The notes: generated from the sequence alone by a model not told the origin. A stretch of DNA of 59,953 nucleotides from Fusobacterium sp. FSA-380-WT-3A (GCF_012843705.1 NZ_JABAFQ010000011.1:1-59953), one strand, 5' to 3'; numbered from the stretch's first letter, positions 31,687-41,350 are shown. Program-made: numbers and translations.

Positions 31687-31868
31687 TGAAAGCTAAGGAT
31701 ATAAGAGAAATGTCTACTGAAGACTTAGTGGTTAAGTGTAAAGAACTTAAAGAAGAATTATTCAATCTAAAATTTCAACTTTCATTAGGACAATTAACTA
31801 ACACTGCTAGAATCAGAGAAGTTAGAAGAGAAATTGCTAGAATGAATACAATATTAAATGAAAGATAA
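31686..31868 (+). CDS. rpmC: 50S ribosomal protein L29
   Basis: 60 residues, two helices ([36 protein letters not shown]). Sits by the exit tunnel next to L23. Its ATG overlaps the rplP stop (TAATG), so translation is coupled. Confidence 0.95.
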   Translation: MKAKDIREMSTEDLVVKCKELKEELFNLKFQLSLGQLTNTARIREVRREIARMNTILNER

Positions 31869-31909
31869 GATTTTTTATAGATAATTCTTGGAAATAGGAG
31901 GTCAAAACC

Positions 31910-32161
31910 TTGAGAAACGATAGAAAAGTAAGAGAAGGTGTAGTTGTTTCTGATAAAATGGATAAAACAATAGTTGTTGCAATAGCTACAATGGTTTTAC
32001 ATCCAATTTATAAAAAAAGAGTTAAGAAAACAACTAAGTTTAAAGCCCACGATGAGAATAATGTAGCTCAAGTTGGTGATAGAGTAAGAATAATGGAAAC
32101 TAGACCATTATCAAGAGATAAAAGATGGAGATTAGTTGAAGTTTTAGAAAGAGCAAAATAA
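31910..32161 (+). CDS. rpsQ: 30S ribosomal protein S17
   Basis: 83 residues, OB fold with [18 protein letters not shown] and [18 protein letters not shown]. Starts at TTG 31910, seven bases after AGGAGGT; no ATG is available in the leader. Confidence 0.95.
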   Translation: MRNDRKVREGVVVSDKMDKTIVVAIATMVLHPIYKKRVKKTTKFKAHDENNVAQVGDRVRIMETRPLSRDKRWRLVEVLERAK

Positions 32162-32190
32162 TCCAATAATTTTGGAAGGAGGATATTTTA

Positions 32191-32559
32191 ATGGTACAAC
32201 AACAAACTATCCTTAATGTTGCAGACAACTCAGGTGCTAAAAAGATAATGGTTATCAGAGTACTTGGTGGAACTAAAAAAAGATTTGGAAAAATCGGAGA
32301 CATAGTTGTAGCATCAGTAAAGGAAGCAATACCTGGTGGTAACGTTAAAAAAGGTGACGTAGTTAAAGCTGTCATTGTTAGAACAAGAAAAGAATTAAGA
32401 AGAGAAGATGGATCATATATAAAATTTGATGATAACGCAGGTGTTATAATCAACAATAATAATGAACCTAAAGCAACAAGAATTTTTGGACCTGTTGCAA
32501 GAGAATTAAGAGCTAAAAACTTTATGAAAATAGTATCTCTTGCTCCAGAAGTAATATAG
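32191..32559 (+). CDS. rplN: 50S ribosomal protein L14
   Basis: 122 residues with [19 protein letters not shown] and [20 protein letters not shown]. The family-typical length. Part of the subunit interface (bridge to h14). AAGGAGG precedes the ATG. Confidence 0.97.
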   Translation: MVQQQTILNVADNSGAKKIMVIRVLGGTKKRFGKIGDIVVASVKEAIPGGNVKKGDVVKAVIVRTRKELRREDGSYIKFDDNAGVIINNNNEPKATRIFGPVARELRAKNFMKIVSLAPEVI

Positions 32560-32575
32560 AGAGGAGGCTAATACT

Positions 32576-32917
32576 GTGGCTAAACCTAAAGTAAAATTTG
32601 TTCCAGCATCATTACATGTAAAAACTGGAGATACAGTTTATGTAATATCTGGTAAAGATAAAGGAAAAACAGGAAAAGTATTAAAAGTATTCCCTAAAAA
32701 AGGAAAAGTAGTAGTTGAGGGAGTAAACGTAGTAACTAAGAACTTAAAACCATCTCAAGTGAACCCACAAGGTGGAGTTGTTACTAAACCAGCTCCAATG
32801 TTTTCATCAAAAGTAATGTTATTTGATGCAAAAGCAGGAAAACCAACAAGAGTTGGATATAAAGTTGTAGATGGAAAAAAAGTTAGATACTCAAAAGTGT
32901 CTGGTGAAGTTCTATAA
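32576..32917 (+). CDS. rplX: 50S ribosomal protein L24
   Basis: 113 residues with the KOW motif [18 protein letters not shown] and a C-terminal basic tail. Early assembly protein for 23S domain I. Starts at GTG 32576, preceded by GAGGAGG. Confidence 0.95.
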   Translation: MAKPKVKFVPASLHVKTGDTVYVISGKDKGKTGKVLKVFPKKGKVVVEGVNVVTKNLKPSQVNPQGGVVTKPAPMFSSKVMLFDAKAGKPTRVGYKVVDGKKVRYSKVSGEVL

Positions 32918-32935
32918 GAAGGGAGGATAACGTAA

Positions 32936-33487
32936 GTGTCTAAATATATTTCTAGATATCATAAATTATTTGATGAAGTAATCAAAGAAAATTTAATGAA
33001 AGAGTTAGACTTAAAGAATGTAATGGAATGTCCAACTCTAGAAAAAATAATAGTAAATATGGGAGTTGGAGAAGCAACTCAAAATGCTAAATTAATGGAA
33101 GCAGCAATGAATGATTTAGCAATAATAACTGGACAAAAACCAGTAGAAAGAAGAGCTAAAAAATCAGAAGCTGGATTTAAATTAAGAGAAAATCAAGCAA
33201 TCGGTGCAAAAGTTACTTTAAGAAAGGAAAGAATGTATGATTTCCTTGATAGATTAATAAATGTTGTACTTCCAAGAGTTAGAGACTTTGAAGGAGTTCC
33301 AACAAATTCATTTGATGGAAGAGGAAACTATTCTTTAGGATTAAGAGATCAATTAGTTTTCCCTGAAATAGAATTTGATAAAGTTGAGAAATTACAAGGT
33401 ATGTCTATCACAATAGTATCTTCTGCTAAAACTGATGAAGAAGGAAGAGCTTTACTTAAGGCTTTCGGAATGCCTTTTAAAAAGTAA
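32936..33487 (+). CDS. rplE: 50S ribosomal protein L5
   Basis: 183 residues: [59 protein letters not shown]. Binds 5S rRNA with L18. Starts at GTG 32936, eight bases after GGGAGG. Confidence 0.97.
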   Translation: MSKYISRYHKLFDEVIKENLMKELDLKNVMECPTLEKIIVNMGVGEATQNAKLMEAAMNDLAIITGQKPVERRAKKSEAGFKLRENQAIGAKVTLRKERMYDFLDRLINVVLPRVRDFEGVPTNSFDGRGNYSLGLRDQLVFPEIEFDKVEKLQGMSITIVSSAKTDEEGRALLKAFGMPFKK

Positions 33488-33506
33488 TTGGTAAGGAGGA
33501 TAAGGA

Positions 33507-33794
33507 ATGGCTAAAAAGTCAATGATCGCTAGAGATGTTAAAAGAGCGGCACTTTGTGATAAATATGCAGCTAAAAGAGCTGAATTAAAGAAAAGAGTGT
33601 TAGAGGGAGATACTGAGGCAATGTTTGAATTAAACAAATTACCAGTAAACTCTTCAGCTGTTAGACAAAAAAATAGATGTCAAATTGATGGAAGACCAAG
33701 AGGATTCATGAGAGAATTTGGAATTTCAAGAGTTAAATTTAGACAATTAGCAGGTGCAGGATTAATTCCTGGAGTAAAAAAATCATCTTGGTAA
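33507..33794 (+). CDS. rpsN: 30S ribosomal protein S14 (zinc-free form)
   Basis: 95 residues. C-terminal [20 protein letters not shown] is typical of S14. There is no CxxC pair, so this is the longer, zinc-independent type and not the 61-residue zinc type common in Gram-positives. AAGGAGG lies upstream. Confidence 0.96.
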   Translation: MAKKSMIARDVKRAALCDKYAAKRAELKKRVLEGDTEAMFELNKLPVNSSAVRQKNRCQIDGRPRGFMREFGISRVKFRQLAGAGLIPGVKKSSW

Positions 33795-33829
33795 AATATA
33801 CCATTGATTAAGGAAGGAGGATTAACTAA

Positions 33830-34225
33830 ATGTTTTTAACAGATCCAATCGCAGATATGTTAACAAGAATCAGAAACGCTAACGCAGTTATGCATGAGAA
33901 AGTTGATGTTCCATATTCTAACTTAAAACTTACATTAGCTAAGATTTTAAAAGATGAAGGATATATAGCTAACTATAAAGTAATAACTGATGAAAATATA
34001 AAAAATATAAGAATATATTTAAAATACGAAGGAAAAGAAAGAGTAATTAAGGGATTAAAAAGAATTTCTAAACCAGGTAGAAGAGTTTATGCTCAAGTTG
34101 ATGAGTTACCAAGAGTTCTTTCAGGTTTAGGAATAGCAATTGTATCTACTTCAAAAGGAATTGTTACAGATAGAGTAGCAAGAAAAGAGAATGTAGGTGG
34201 AGAAATCCTTGCATTCGTATGGTAA
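33830..34225 (+). CDS. rpsH: 30S ribosomal protein S8
   Basis: 131 residues: [19 protein letters not shown] and the C-terminal [18 protein letters not shown]. In enterobacteria S8 represses the spc operon; no matching site was recognised here. AGGAGG precedes the ATG. Confidence 0.97.
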   Translation: MFLTDPIADMLTRIRNANAVMHEKVDVPYSNLKLTLAKILKDEGYIANYKVITDENIKNIRIYLKYEGKERVIKGLKRISKPGRRVYAQVDELPRVLSGLGIAIVSTSKGIVTDRVARKENVGGEILAFVW

Positions 34226-34247
34226 TTAAACTAGGAGGTGTCCATTA

Positions 34248-34781
34248 ATGTCAAGAATAGGTAAAAAACCTATAGTGGTACCTGCTGGGGTTACAGTTAC
34301 AGTAGATGGAAATGTTGCTACTGTAAAAGGACCTAAAGGTACTTTAACAAAAGAATTTAATAAAAATATAACTATAAAAGTAGAAGGAAATCACATCATT
34401 GTTGAAAGACCAAATGATGAAATAGAAATGAGAGCTTTACATGGAACAACTAGAGCATTACTTCACAACATGGTTGTTGGAGTAAGTGAAGGATTTAAAA
34501 AAGTTTTAAATCTAGTAGGGGTTGGATATAGAGCAGCAGTTCAAGGAAAAGGATTAGAATTATCTTTAGGATATTCACATCCTGTAAAAATTGATCCAGT
34601 AGATAATATCACTTTTACAGTTGAAAAAAATACAACTATAATAGTTGAAGGAATAGAGAAAGATTTAGTTGGACAAATAGCAGCTAACATCAGATCTAAG
34701 AGAGCTCCAGAGCCTTATAAAGGAAAAGGAGTTAAATATGCTGATGAGGTAATCAGAAGAAAAGAAGGTAAAAAATCATAG
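34248..34781 (+). CDS. rplF: 50S ribosomal protein L6
   Basis: 177 residues in two repeats; [17 protein letters not shown] at the start and [20 protein letters not shown] at the end. Located near the sarcin-ricin loop. AGGAGGTG before the ATG. Confidence 0.97.
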   Translation: MSRIGKKPIVVPAGVTVTVDGNVATVKGPKGTLTKEFNKNITIKVEGNHIIVERPNDEIEMRALHGTTRALLHNMVVGVSEGFKKVLNLVGVGYRAAVQGKGLELSLGYSHPVKIDPVDNITFTVEKNTTIIVEGIEKDLVGQIAANIRSKRAPEPYKGKGVKYADEVIRRKEGKKS

Positions 34782-34809
34782 GATATAGCTCAAAAAGGAG
34801 GTAAGTGAG

Positions 34810-35178
34810 TTGTTTAAGAAAGTAGATAGACAAGCTGTTAGAGAAAGAAAACACTTATCAATTAGAAATAAAATTTCTGGTACAGCAGAAAGACCAAGAC
34901 TTTCTATATATAGATCAAACACTAATATGTTTGCACAATTAGTAGATGATGTTAATGGAGTAACTTTAGTTTCTGCATCAACTATAGATAAAGAACTAAA
35001 AGGAACTTTAGCAAACGGTGGAAACGTAGAAGCAGCTAAAGCAGTTGGAAAATTATTAGCTGAAAGAGCTGTAGCAAAAAATATAAAAGATGTAGTATTC
35101 GATAGATCAGGATACATTTATACAGGAAGAGTATCTGCTCTTGCAGAAGCAGCAAGAGAAAATGGATTAAACTTCTAA
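34810..35178 (+). CDS. rplR: 50S ribosomal protein L18
   Basis: 122 residues: [54 protein letters not shown]. Binds 5S rRNA. Begins at TTG 34810, seven bases after AGGAGGT. Confidence 0.96.
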   Translation: MFKKVDRQAVRERKHLSIRNKISGTAERPRLSIYRSNTNMFAQLVDDVNGVTLVSASTIDKELKGTLANGGNVEAAKAVGKLLAERAVAKNIKDVVFDRSGYIYTGRVSALAEAARENGLNF

Positions 35179-35202
35179 TTTTATAAGAGAGGAGGACTTC
35201 AC

Positions 35203-35709
35203 TTGTCTAAGTTAATTGAAAATAGAGAAGAAAAAGAATTTGAAGAAAAACTATTAAAAATTTCTAGAGTTTCTAAGACAACTAAAGGAGGAAGAACTAT
35301 ATCTTTCTCAGTTTTAGCTGCTGTAGGAAATAAAGAAGGAAAAATAGGAATTGGATTAGGAAAAGCAAATGGTGTACCAGATGCTATAAGAAAGGCTGTA
35401 GCTGCTGCTAAGAAAAACATGATTGATGTTTCTCTTAAAGGTAGAACTATACCTCATGAAATAGAAGGAAAATGGGGAGCAACTACTGTATGGATGTCAC
35501 CTGCATACGAAGGAACTGGAGTTATTTCTGGATCTTCATGCAGAGAAATCCTTGAATTAGTAGGAGTTCATAACATATTAACAAAAATTAAAGGTTCTAA
35601 AAATAAACACAATGTTGCTAGAGCAACAATAGAAGGTTTAAGATTATTAAGAACTGCTGAAGAAGTAGCTGCTTTAAGAGGAAAAACTGTTAAGGAAATC
35701 TTAAGCTAG
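35203..35709 (+). CDS. rpsE: 30S ribosomal protein S5
   Basis: 168 residues: RVSKTTKGGRTISFSVLAAV, GLGKANGVPDAIRKAVAAA, GSSCREILELVGVHNILTK. Contributes to decoding accuracy. Starts at TTG 35203 with GAGGAGG upstream. The positions linked to spectinomycin resistance (VSKTTKGGR) look normal. Confidence 0.96.
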   Translation: MSKLIENREEKEFEEKLLKISRVSKTTKGGRTISFSVLAAVGNKEGKIGIGLGKANGVPDAIRKAVAAAKKNMIDVSLKGRTIPHEIEGKWGATTVWMSPAYEGTGVISGSSCREILELVGVHNILTKIKGSKNKHNVARATIEGLRLLRTAEEVAALRGKTVKEILS

Positions 35710-35724
35710 GAGGTTTAGAGGAAA

Positions 35725-35907
35725 ATGGCAAAGGTTAGAATAAGACTTGCAAAAAGTATAATAGGAAGAAAGCCTAACCATATAGCAACTGTAAAGTCGC
35801 TAGGGCTTAAGAAAATGAATAGTGTAGTAGAACACGAACTTACTCCTGAAATTAAGGGTAAAATAGAATTAGTTTCTTACTTATTAGATGTAGAGGAGGT
35901 GCAATAA
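35725..35907 (+). CDS. rpmD: 50S ribosomal protein L30
   Basis: 60 residues, [20 protein letters not shown] with the classic [14 protein letters not shown]. The AGGAGG site overlaps the rpsE stop region. Three bases separate it from rplO. Confidence 0.95.
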   Translation: MAKVRIRLAKSIIGRKPNHIATVKSLGLKKMNSVVEHELTPEIKGKIELVSYLLDVEEVQ

Positions 35908-35910
35908 TCA

Positions 35911-36390
35911 ATGAATTTAAACGAATTACAACCTTCTGTACCTAGAAAAAACAGAAAAAGAGTAGGAAGAGGAGAATCTTCTGGTTGGGGAAAAACAGCT
36001 GGAAAAGGAAGTAATGGACAAAAATCTAGATCTGGAGCAGGATTAAAACCTGGTTTTGAAGGTGGACAAATGCCTGTAATTAGAAGAACTCCAAAAAGAG
36101 GATTTAGTAACTATCCATTCAAAAAAGAATATACAATAATTAATTTAGATACATTAAATAGATTTGAGGAAGGAACAGTAGTAACTCCTGAAATCTTATT
36201 AGAAGCTGGATTAATTAAAAAATTAAATGATGGAGTTAAAGTTTTAGGAAATGGAGTTTTAGAAAGAAAAGTTTCTGTAGAGGCTCATAAAGTTTCTAAA
36301 TCTGCTCAAAAAGCTATTGAAGAAAAAGGTGGAACAGTAGAAATCATCGAAGTTAAAACTTTTGCTGATGTAGCAAAAAACAATAAATAA
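35911..36390 (+). CDS. rplO: 50S ribosomal protein L15
   Basis: 159 residues. The extended, basic, glycine-rich N-terminus ([20 protein letters not shown]) threads into 23S r[13 protein letters not shown] follows. GAGGAGGTG for this gene lies inside the rpmD end. Confidence 0.97.
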   Translation: MNLNELQPSVPRKNRKRVGRGESSGWGKTAGKGSNGQKSRSGAGLKPGFEGGQMPVIRRTPKRGFSNYPFKKEYTIINLDTLNRFEEGTVVTPEILLEAGLIKKLNDGVKVLGNGVLERKVSVEAHKVSKSAQKAIEEKGGTVEIIEVKTFADVAKNNK

Positions 36391-36419
36391 TTGTTTAATA
36401 AAAAGCGAGGTGAAAAACT

Positions 36420-37700
36420 TTGACTTTAATGGAAAGCTTTAACAATAAGTTAAGAGGAGTTGTAAAAATTCCGGAGCTAAGATCGAGAATTATTTTTACC
36501 TTGTTGATGTTTTTAGTTGCTAGAGTAGGGACATTTATCCCTGCTCCAGGAATTGATATTGATAGATTATCAGCAATGACAGCTCAAAATGATTTATTAG
36601 GTTTTATTAACATGTTTTCAGGTGGAGCTTTTCAAAGAATTTCTATTTTTGCTTTAGGAATTGTGCCATATATCAATGCTTCTATTGTATTTAGTTTACT
36701 TGCTGTTATTATCCCTAAAATTGATGAAATTCAAAAAGAAGGAGAATCAGGAAGAAATAAAATAAATCAATGGACAAGATATGTCACAATCTTTATTGCT
36801 ATAATGCAGGGAATAGGAGTTTGTGTTTGGTTAACATCTGCTGGATTAGTAATTGAACCTGGATTTAGATTCATGCTTGTAACTATTACTATACTTACAG
36901 CAGGAACTGTGTTCTTGATGTGGGTAGGGGAACAAATTTCTGTTAATGGAATAGGAAATGGAGTTTCTTTATTGATCTTTTTAAATATAATATCAAGAGG
37001 CCCTTCCAGTATAGTTCAAACTATACAATTAATGAAAGGAAGTAAATTTATAATACCTGTGCTGATAGCAGTAGCTATTGCAGCTATTTTATCGGTATCT
37101 GTGATTGTTTTATTTCAATTAGGACAAAGAAAAATACCAGTTCATTATGTAGGAAAAGGATTTGGAGTAAGAGGAGGAGTTGCACAAAACTCATATATTC
37201 CTTTAAAATTAAATACATCTGGAGTTATGCCAGTTATTTTTGCTTCTGTAATGATGATGATACCATCTTTATTGATAAGGTCATTACCAACAACTTTTCC
37301 ATATAGAGATTATTTAGTATTATTCTTTGATCAAAAACATCCGGTACATATGATATTATATGCATTAATAATAATATTCTTTTCTTTCTTTTATACAGCA
37401 ATTATGTTTGACCCTGAAAGAGTTGCAGATAATTTAAAACAAGGTGGAGGGACTATTCCTGGAATAAGACCTGGTGAAGAAACAGTTGAGTATTTAGAAG
37501 GAGTTGTAACTAGAATTACTTGGGGAGGGGCTATCTTTTTAGCCATTATAGCTATTTTACCAATGGCTATATTTACAGCATTAGGATTACCAGTATTCTT
37601 TGGTGGAACTGGAATAATAATTGTTGTTGGAGTAGCTTTAGATACAGTTCAACAAATAGATGCTCATTTAGTAATGAAAGAATATAAAGGATTTCTATAA
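36420..37700 (+). CDS. secY: Preprotein translocase subunit SecY
   Basis: Protein-conducting channel, 426 residues with ten membrane spans. LFMFSGGAF-like plug region (NMFSGGAFQRISIFALGIVP), GNGVSLLIFLNIISR, and the cytoplasmic loop FDPERVADNLKQGGGTIPGI are all present. It starts at TTG 36420, eight bases after GAGGTG. A terminator follows directly, so the usual adk-map-infA-rpsM-rpsK-rpoA section is not attached here. Confidence 0.97.
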   Translation: MTLMESFNNKLRGVVKIPELRSRIIFTLLMFLVARVGTFIPAPGIDIDRLSAMTAQNDLLGFINMFSGGAFQRISIFALGIVPYINASIVFSLLAVIIPKIDEIQKEGESGRNKINQWTRYVTIFIAIMQGIGVCVWLTSAGLVIEPGFRFMLVTITILTAGTVFLMWVGEQISVNGIGNGVSLLIFLNIISRGPSSIVQTIQLMKGSKFIIPVLIAVAIAAILSVSVIVLFQLGQRKIPVHYVGKGFGVRGGVAQNSYIPLKLNTSGVMPVIFASVMMMIPSLLIRSLPTTFPYRDYLVLFFDQKHPVHMILYALIIIFFSFFYTAIMFDPERVADNLKQGGGTIPGIRPGEETVEYLEGVVTRITWGGAIFLAIIAILPMAIFTALGLPVFFGGTGIIIVVGVALDTVQQIDAHLVMKEYKGFL

Positions 37701-37730
37701 AAATAACACAGCTTTTCTGTGTTATTTTTA
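37700..37730 (+). terminator. Terminator after secY
   Basis: AAAATAACACAG (37700-37711) pairs with CTGTGTTATTTT (37717-37728) around a five-base loop, followed by Ts. It closes the ribosomal protein operon. Confidence 0.85.
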
Positions 37731-37754
37731 TTTATAAAGATATATGACTACTCT

Positions 37755-37783
37755 TTGAAAGTATGTTTATATATAAATATATT
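37755..37783 (+). promoter_or_regulatory. Promoter of mnmA
   Basis: TTGAAA (37755-37760), a 17-base spacer and TATATT (37778-37783), 17 bases before the ATG. Confidence 0.6.
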
Positions 37784-37799
37784 ATTTATGGAGGAATAA

Positions 37800-38891
37800 A
37801 TGGAAAATTTAGAGTTAAAAAATAAATTTGATAGTTTAGTGAAATATAATGAAGAGAATACAAAAATAACAGTAGCAGTAGCTATGAGTGGTGGAGTAGA
37901 TAGTTCAGTAACAGCCTATCTTTTAAAGAAACAGGGATATAATATTTTTGGTGTTACAATGAAAACAACAGATCAAAGTATAGATGGTGATGCTAAAAAG
38001 GTATGTGATGATTTAGGAATAAAACATTATATTTTGGATGTTTGTGAAAAATTTAAAAAAGAGGTTATAGATTATTTTGTAAGTGAATATGAAAATGGAA
38101 GAACTCCTAACCCATGTGTTGTATGTAATAAACATATAAAAATGGGAGAATTAATAGATTTTTCTATAGAAAAAGGTGCTGATTATATGGCTACAGGACA
38201 TTATAGTAATATAGAAAATGGATTATTAAAAATAGGAGATGACCTAACAAAAGACCAAGTATATTTTTTATCTCAAGCAAAAGAGGAAAAGGTTAAAAGA
38301 TTAATGTTTCCTTTAGGGAAATTAACAAAAGCAGAGGTAAGAGAATTAGGAAAATATTTAGGAGTAAGGGTATTTGCAAAAAAAGATTCTCAAGAAATTT
38401 GTTTTGTAGAAGATGGAAAATTGGAAGAATTTTTATTTACAAGTACAAATGGAAAGATTGCTAAAAAAGGAAATTTTGTAGATAAAAATGGAAAAATTTT
38501 AGGAAAACATATGGGATTAGGTTTTTATACTATTGGTCAAAGAAAAGGTTTAGGAATATCTGGAAGTTCTCCTTATTATATAATAGGTTTTAATAAAGAA
38601 AAAAATGAAATTATATTAGGAAATAATGAAGATTTATTTAAAGAAAGTCTAATAGCAACTGATATAAATCTTTTTAAATATAGAAAATTAGATGAAATTA
38701 GTGATAAAACTTTTTTAGCTAAGACTAGATCAAGAGATAAGTTTCATCTTTGTAAAATAATAATTTTATCAGAAAATGAGGTAAAAATAGAATTTTTAAA
38801 TGAGAAAGTAAGAGCAATTACTCCAGGACAATTATTGACTCTTTATGATGAAGAATACAGAGTTATTTTGAGCGGATTTATAAAAAAATAA
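37800..38891 (+). CDS. mnmA: tRNA-specific 2-thiouridylase
   Basis: Thiolates U34 of Lys, Glu and Gln tRNAs. 363 residues: P-loop AMSGGVDSSVTAYLLK near residue 28, the catalytic cysteines in NPCVVCNKHIKMGEL and SQEICFVED, ATGHYSNIENG, and KDQVYFLSQ. An N-terminal extension of about 20 residues precedes the normal family start; the GGAGG five bases before ATG 37800 supports it. Confidence 0.93.
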   Translation: MENLELKNKFDSLVKYNEENTKITVAVAMSGGVDSSVTAYLLKKQGYNIFGVTMKTTDQSIDGDAKKVCDDLGIKHYILDVCEKFKKEVIDYFVSEYENGRTPNPCVVCNKHIKMGELIDFSIEKGADYMATGHYSNIENGLLKIGDDLTKDQVYFLSQAKEEKVKRLMFPLGKLTKAEVRELGKYLGVRVFAKKDSQEICFVEDGKLEEFLFTSTNGKIAKKGNFVDKNGKILGKHMGLGFYTIGQRKGLGISGSSPYYIIGFNKEKNEIILGNNEDLFKESLIATDINLFKYRKLDEISDKTFLAKTRSRDKFHLCKIIILSENEVKIEFLNEKVRAITPGQLLTLYDEEYRVILSGFIKK

Positions 38892-38948
38892 AAATTTCTT
38901 TTATTTTCAATAGTTTTGTAAAAAAATCTAACTTTAACTTAAAAAATA

Positions 38949-38977
38949 TTGACAAAATAGAAAGAATATGATAAAAT
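38949..38977 (+). promoter_or_regulatory. Promoter of the tRNA cluster
   Basis: Consensus TTGACA (38949-38954), a 17-base spacer and TAAAAT (38972-38977) with an extended TGA; it is 9 bases before the first tRNA. Confidence 0.85.
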
Positions 38978-38986
38978 TTTTGAAGT

Positions 38987-39070
38987 GGAGAGCTATCCTA
39001 ATTGGTAAGGAATCGGTCTTGAAAACCGACGCCGTAAGGCTTTAGAGTTCGAGTCTCTAGTTCTCCGCCA
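38987..39070 (+). tRNA. tRNA-Ser (anticodon TGA)
   Basis: Acceptor GGAGAGC pairs with GTTCTCC; discriminator G73 and encoded CCA. D-stem TCCT/AGGA, anticodon stem TCGGT/ACCGA around loop CTTGAAA, variable arm with GCC/GGC, T-stem TAGAG/CTCTA. 84 bases. The variable arm and G73 fit serine. Confidence 0.93.
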
Positions 39071-39072
39071 GT

Positions 39073-39167
39073 GGTGAAGTGGCAGAGCTGGCCGAATGCG
39101 CTCCCCTGCTAAGGGAGTGTACCAATTAAAAATGGTACCGAGAGTTCAAATCTCTCCTTCACCGCCA
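39073..39167 (+). tRNA. tRNA-Ser (anticodon GCT)
   Basis: Acceptor GGTGAAG pairs with CTTCACC; G73 and CCA encoded. Anticodon stem CTCCC/GGGAG around CTGCTAA. A long variable arm (TGTACC...GGTACC) gives 95 bases. It starts two bases after the first tRNA, so both are cut from one transcript. Confidence 0.94.
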
Positions 39168-39177
39168 TTTAGGATAT

Positions 39178-39201
39178 AAGGGTAGTCTAACTACCTTTTT
39201 T
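39178..39201 (+). terminator. Terminator between the Ser and Arg tRNAs
   Basis: GGTAGT/ACTACC stem (39181-39186 with 39190-39195) with a three-base loop and a run of seven Ts. Short, so it may leak into the next tRNA. Confidence 0.7.
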
Positions 39202-39209
39202 TATTATAA

Positions 39210-39286
39210 GTACTCGTAGCTCAATTGGATAGAGCACTTGACTACGGATCAGGGTGTTGGGGGTTCGATTCCTCTCGAGTACGCCA
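39210..39286 (+). tRNA. tRNA-Arg (anticodon ACG)
   Basis: Acceptor GTACTCG pairs with CGAGTAC; G73 and CCA encoded. Anticodon stem CTTGA/TCAGG around CTACGGA. 77 bases. It reads CGN codons, which are rare in this window. No own promoter is obvious, so it may depend on read-through. Confidence 0.92.
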
Positions 39287-39297
39287 TTCAAAAAATA

Positions 39298-39334
39298 AAA
39301 CTGTTAATTAGGTTTACTAATTGACAGTTTTTTT
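39298..39334 (+). terminator. Terminator after tRNA-Arg
   Basis: AAACTGTTAATTAG pairs with CTAATTGACAGTTT (14 bp, one G-U, five-base loop), followed by Ts. Its 3' arm contains TTGACA, the -35 of the next promoter. Confidence 0.85.
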
Positions 39335-39349
39335 ATTATATGTTAAATT
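39321..39349 (+). promoter_or_regulatory. Promoter of the two-component operon
   Basis: TTGACA (39321-39326) lies in the descending arm of the tRNA-Arg terminator. A 17-base spacer and TAAATT (39344-39349) with an upstream TGT follow. The regulator ATG is 32 bases further. Confidence 0.55.
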
Positions 39350-39381
39350 TTTATTATAGAAATTTAAAATGAGAGGTTATT

Positions 39382-40044
39382 ATGAAAAAAATTTTAATAA
39401 TAGAAGATGAAAAAGAGTTAGCTTATTCTATAGAACTTTTTTTAAGAAAAGAAAATTTTGAAACCTTTGTAATTTTTGATGGTGATAAAGCTTTAGAAAA
39501 ATTTTATAATCTTACTCCAGACTTAGTATTATTAGATATTAATTTACCAAATAAAAATGGATGGGAAATTTGTAAAGAAATAAGAGAGAATTCAACACTT
39601 CCAATTATAATGATGACGGCTAGAGATAGTGAATTTGATGAATTATATGGATTAGAATTAGGAGCTGATGATTATGTGACAAAACCAATAAATTTAAAAA
39701 TTTTACTTGCTAGAATAAAAAGAATATTAAAAATAGATGGTAAAAGTAATTATTATTTTGAAGGAATGTCATTTGATATAAGAACTTTGGAATTATCAAT
39801 TAATGATGAAAAAATAGAATTATCTCCTAAAGAAGCACAACTTTTAGAATATTTTATAAAAAATAAAAATTTTATTCTAACTAGAGAAAAATTAATAAAT
39901 GAAATTTGGGGCTTTGATTATGATGGCGGAGATAGAGCAGTAGATACATTGGTAAAAAGACTTAGAAAAAAATTAGGTAAGTATTCTGATAGAATTAAAA
40001 CATTGAGAGGAATGGGATATTCTTATGAAGAAAAGAAAATTTAA
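39382..40044 (+). CDS. OmpR/PhoB-family response regulator
   Basis: 220 residues: receiver domain with Asp52 as phosphorylation site (LLDINLPNKNG), the acidic pair near residue 9 (IEDEKEL), Lys in DDYVTKPIN, then an OmpR-type winged helix ending TLRGMGYSYEE. Its end overlaps the kinase gene by 20 bases. The stimulus and regulon are unknown. Confidence 0.93.
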   Translation: MKKILIIEDEKELAYSIELFLRKENFETFVIFDGDKALEKFYNLTPDLVLLDINLPNKNGWEICKEIRENSTLPIIMMTARDSEFDELYGLELGADDYVTKPINLKILLARIKRILKIDGKSNYYFEGMSFDIRTLELSINDEKIELSPKEAQLLEYFIKNKNFILTREKLINEIWGFDYDGGDRAVDTLVKRLRKKLGKYSDRIKTLRGMGYSYEEKKI

Positions 40045-41350
40045 TTTTTCTAAAAAATTATTAATTTTTTCGATAACTATAAGTATAGTAGGAATTTTGA
40101 TTACTCAATTTTTAAATTTGACTTTTTTAGATAAATTTTATATTTATAGAAAAAAAATAGAAATACCTTACATAGCAAATAATGTAAAAAAATTAAAGAA
40201 TAATGAAGAAAAATTATTAGAATATATAATAGAAGAAAATTCAGAAAATGGAGTTCAAATAATTTTAGGAAAAAAGATAGTTCCAAATTATAGAAGAATT
40301 AAAAATGAACATTATCATATTTTAAAAAGAAACTTGCCTGAAAGAAAAGTAATCATAAGAAATACAAAAACTGGTGGAAGATATCTAACTTATTATGATA
40401 CTATTGATGGAAAAACTCCATTAACAATATTTCTTCCATTAGTGTCTTTTGATAATTATAGGGTTGAAGTTTTTATAATACAAGGAATTTCTATTTTTAT
40501 AGCATTGATTATTAGTTTTATTTTTGCTAATTTCTTTTCAAAAAAACTTACTAAAAATATTCAAAAATTAAGAGATGCTTCTCAAAAAATATCAAATCAA
40601 GATTTTATAGATAAAATTGGCATACATACAAATGATGAAATAGAAGAGTTAGCTATTTCTATAGAAAAAATGTCAAATAATTTAAAAATTTCAATTAATG
40701 ATTTAAGAAATTTTGTTGGAAATGCATCTCATCAATTAAAAACTCCAGTGTCAATAGTTAATATGATTTCTCAAAATCTAGAATCAAATACTGATTTGTC
40801 AGAAAAAGAGAAGAAAAAATTATATGCTGCTCTTATAAGAGAAACAAGAGAGATGTCAGAACTTATAAATAATCTTCTTTTTTTATCTAAAATTTCGTAT
40901 TCAAAAAATAATTTGATTAAAAAGGAATTTATTTTAAGAGAAGTTATACAAGAAAGTTTGAGTAAATATGAATTAATTGAGTTAGAAAAAGATTTAACAC
41001 TAAATATTGATATAGAGAAAGATATAAAAATTAATACAGATTATAGATTTTTTAAAGTTGTAATTGATAATCTAATTGAAAATTCTTTTAAATATTCTCC
41101 TGAAAATTCAGAAATAAATGTTTTTTATAAAAATAATATGCTTATAATTAAAAATAAAATAAAAAATGTTATAAAAGAAAAGTCTGAAGAACTTTTTTTT
41201 CCTTTTAAAAGAGGAAGTAACTCATTAAATGAAAGTATAGATGGGTCAGGATTAGGATTATCTATAATAAAAAATGTATTGGAATTATTGGAGATATCTT
41301 TTGATTTAGATATTGAGAATGATATTTTTACTTTTAAAATGAAAATTTAA
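40025..41350 (+). CDS. Sensor histidine kinase
   Basis: 441 residues: membrane helix at about 10-33, an external sensor region of about 115 residues, second helix at 150-172, HAMP at about 172-224, HisKA with His236 in NASHQLKTP, and HATPase with DNLIENSFKYSP (N box) and GSGLGLSI (G box). All catalytic boxes are intact. Works with the response regulator just upstream. Confidence 0.93.
   Translation: MKKRKFNFSKKLLIFSITISIVGILITQFLNLTFLDKFYIYRKKIEIPYIANNVKKLKNNEEKLLEYIIEENSENGVQIILGKKIVPNYRRIKNEHYHILKRNLPERKVIIRNTKTGGRYLTYYDTIDGKTPLTIFLPLVSFDNYRVEVFIIQGISIFIALIISFIFANFFSKKLTKNIQKLRDASQKISNQDFIDKIGIHTNDEIEELAISIEKMSNNLKISINDLRNFVGNASHQLKTPVSIVNMISQNLESNTDLSEKEKKKLYAALIRETREMSELINNLLFLSKISYSKNNLIKKEFILREVIQESLSKYELIELEKDLTLNIDIEKDIKINTDYRFFKVVIDNLIENSFKYSPENSEINVFYKNNMLIIKNKIKNVIKEKSEELFFPFKRGSNSLNESIDGSGLGLSIIKNVLELLEISFDLDIENDIFTFKMKI

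Noticed and set aside
38987-39070. Selenocysteine tRNA
   Set aside because: The anticodon is TGA, not TCA. The acceptor is 7 bp and the T-stem 5 bp, as in a normal tRNA-Ser.
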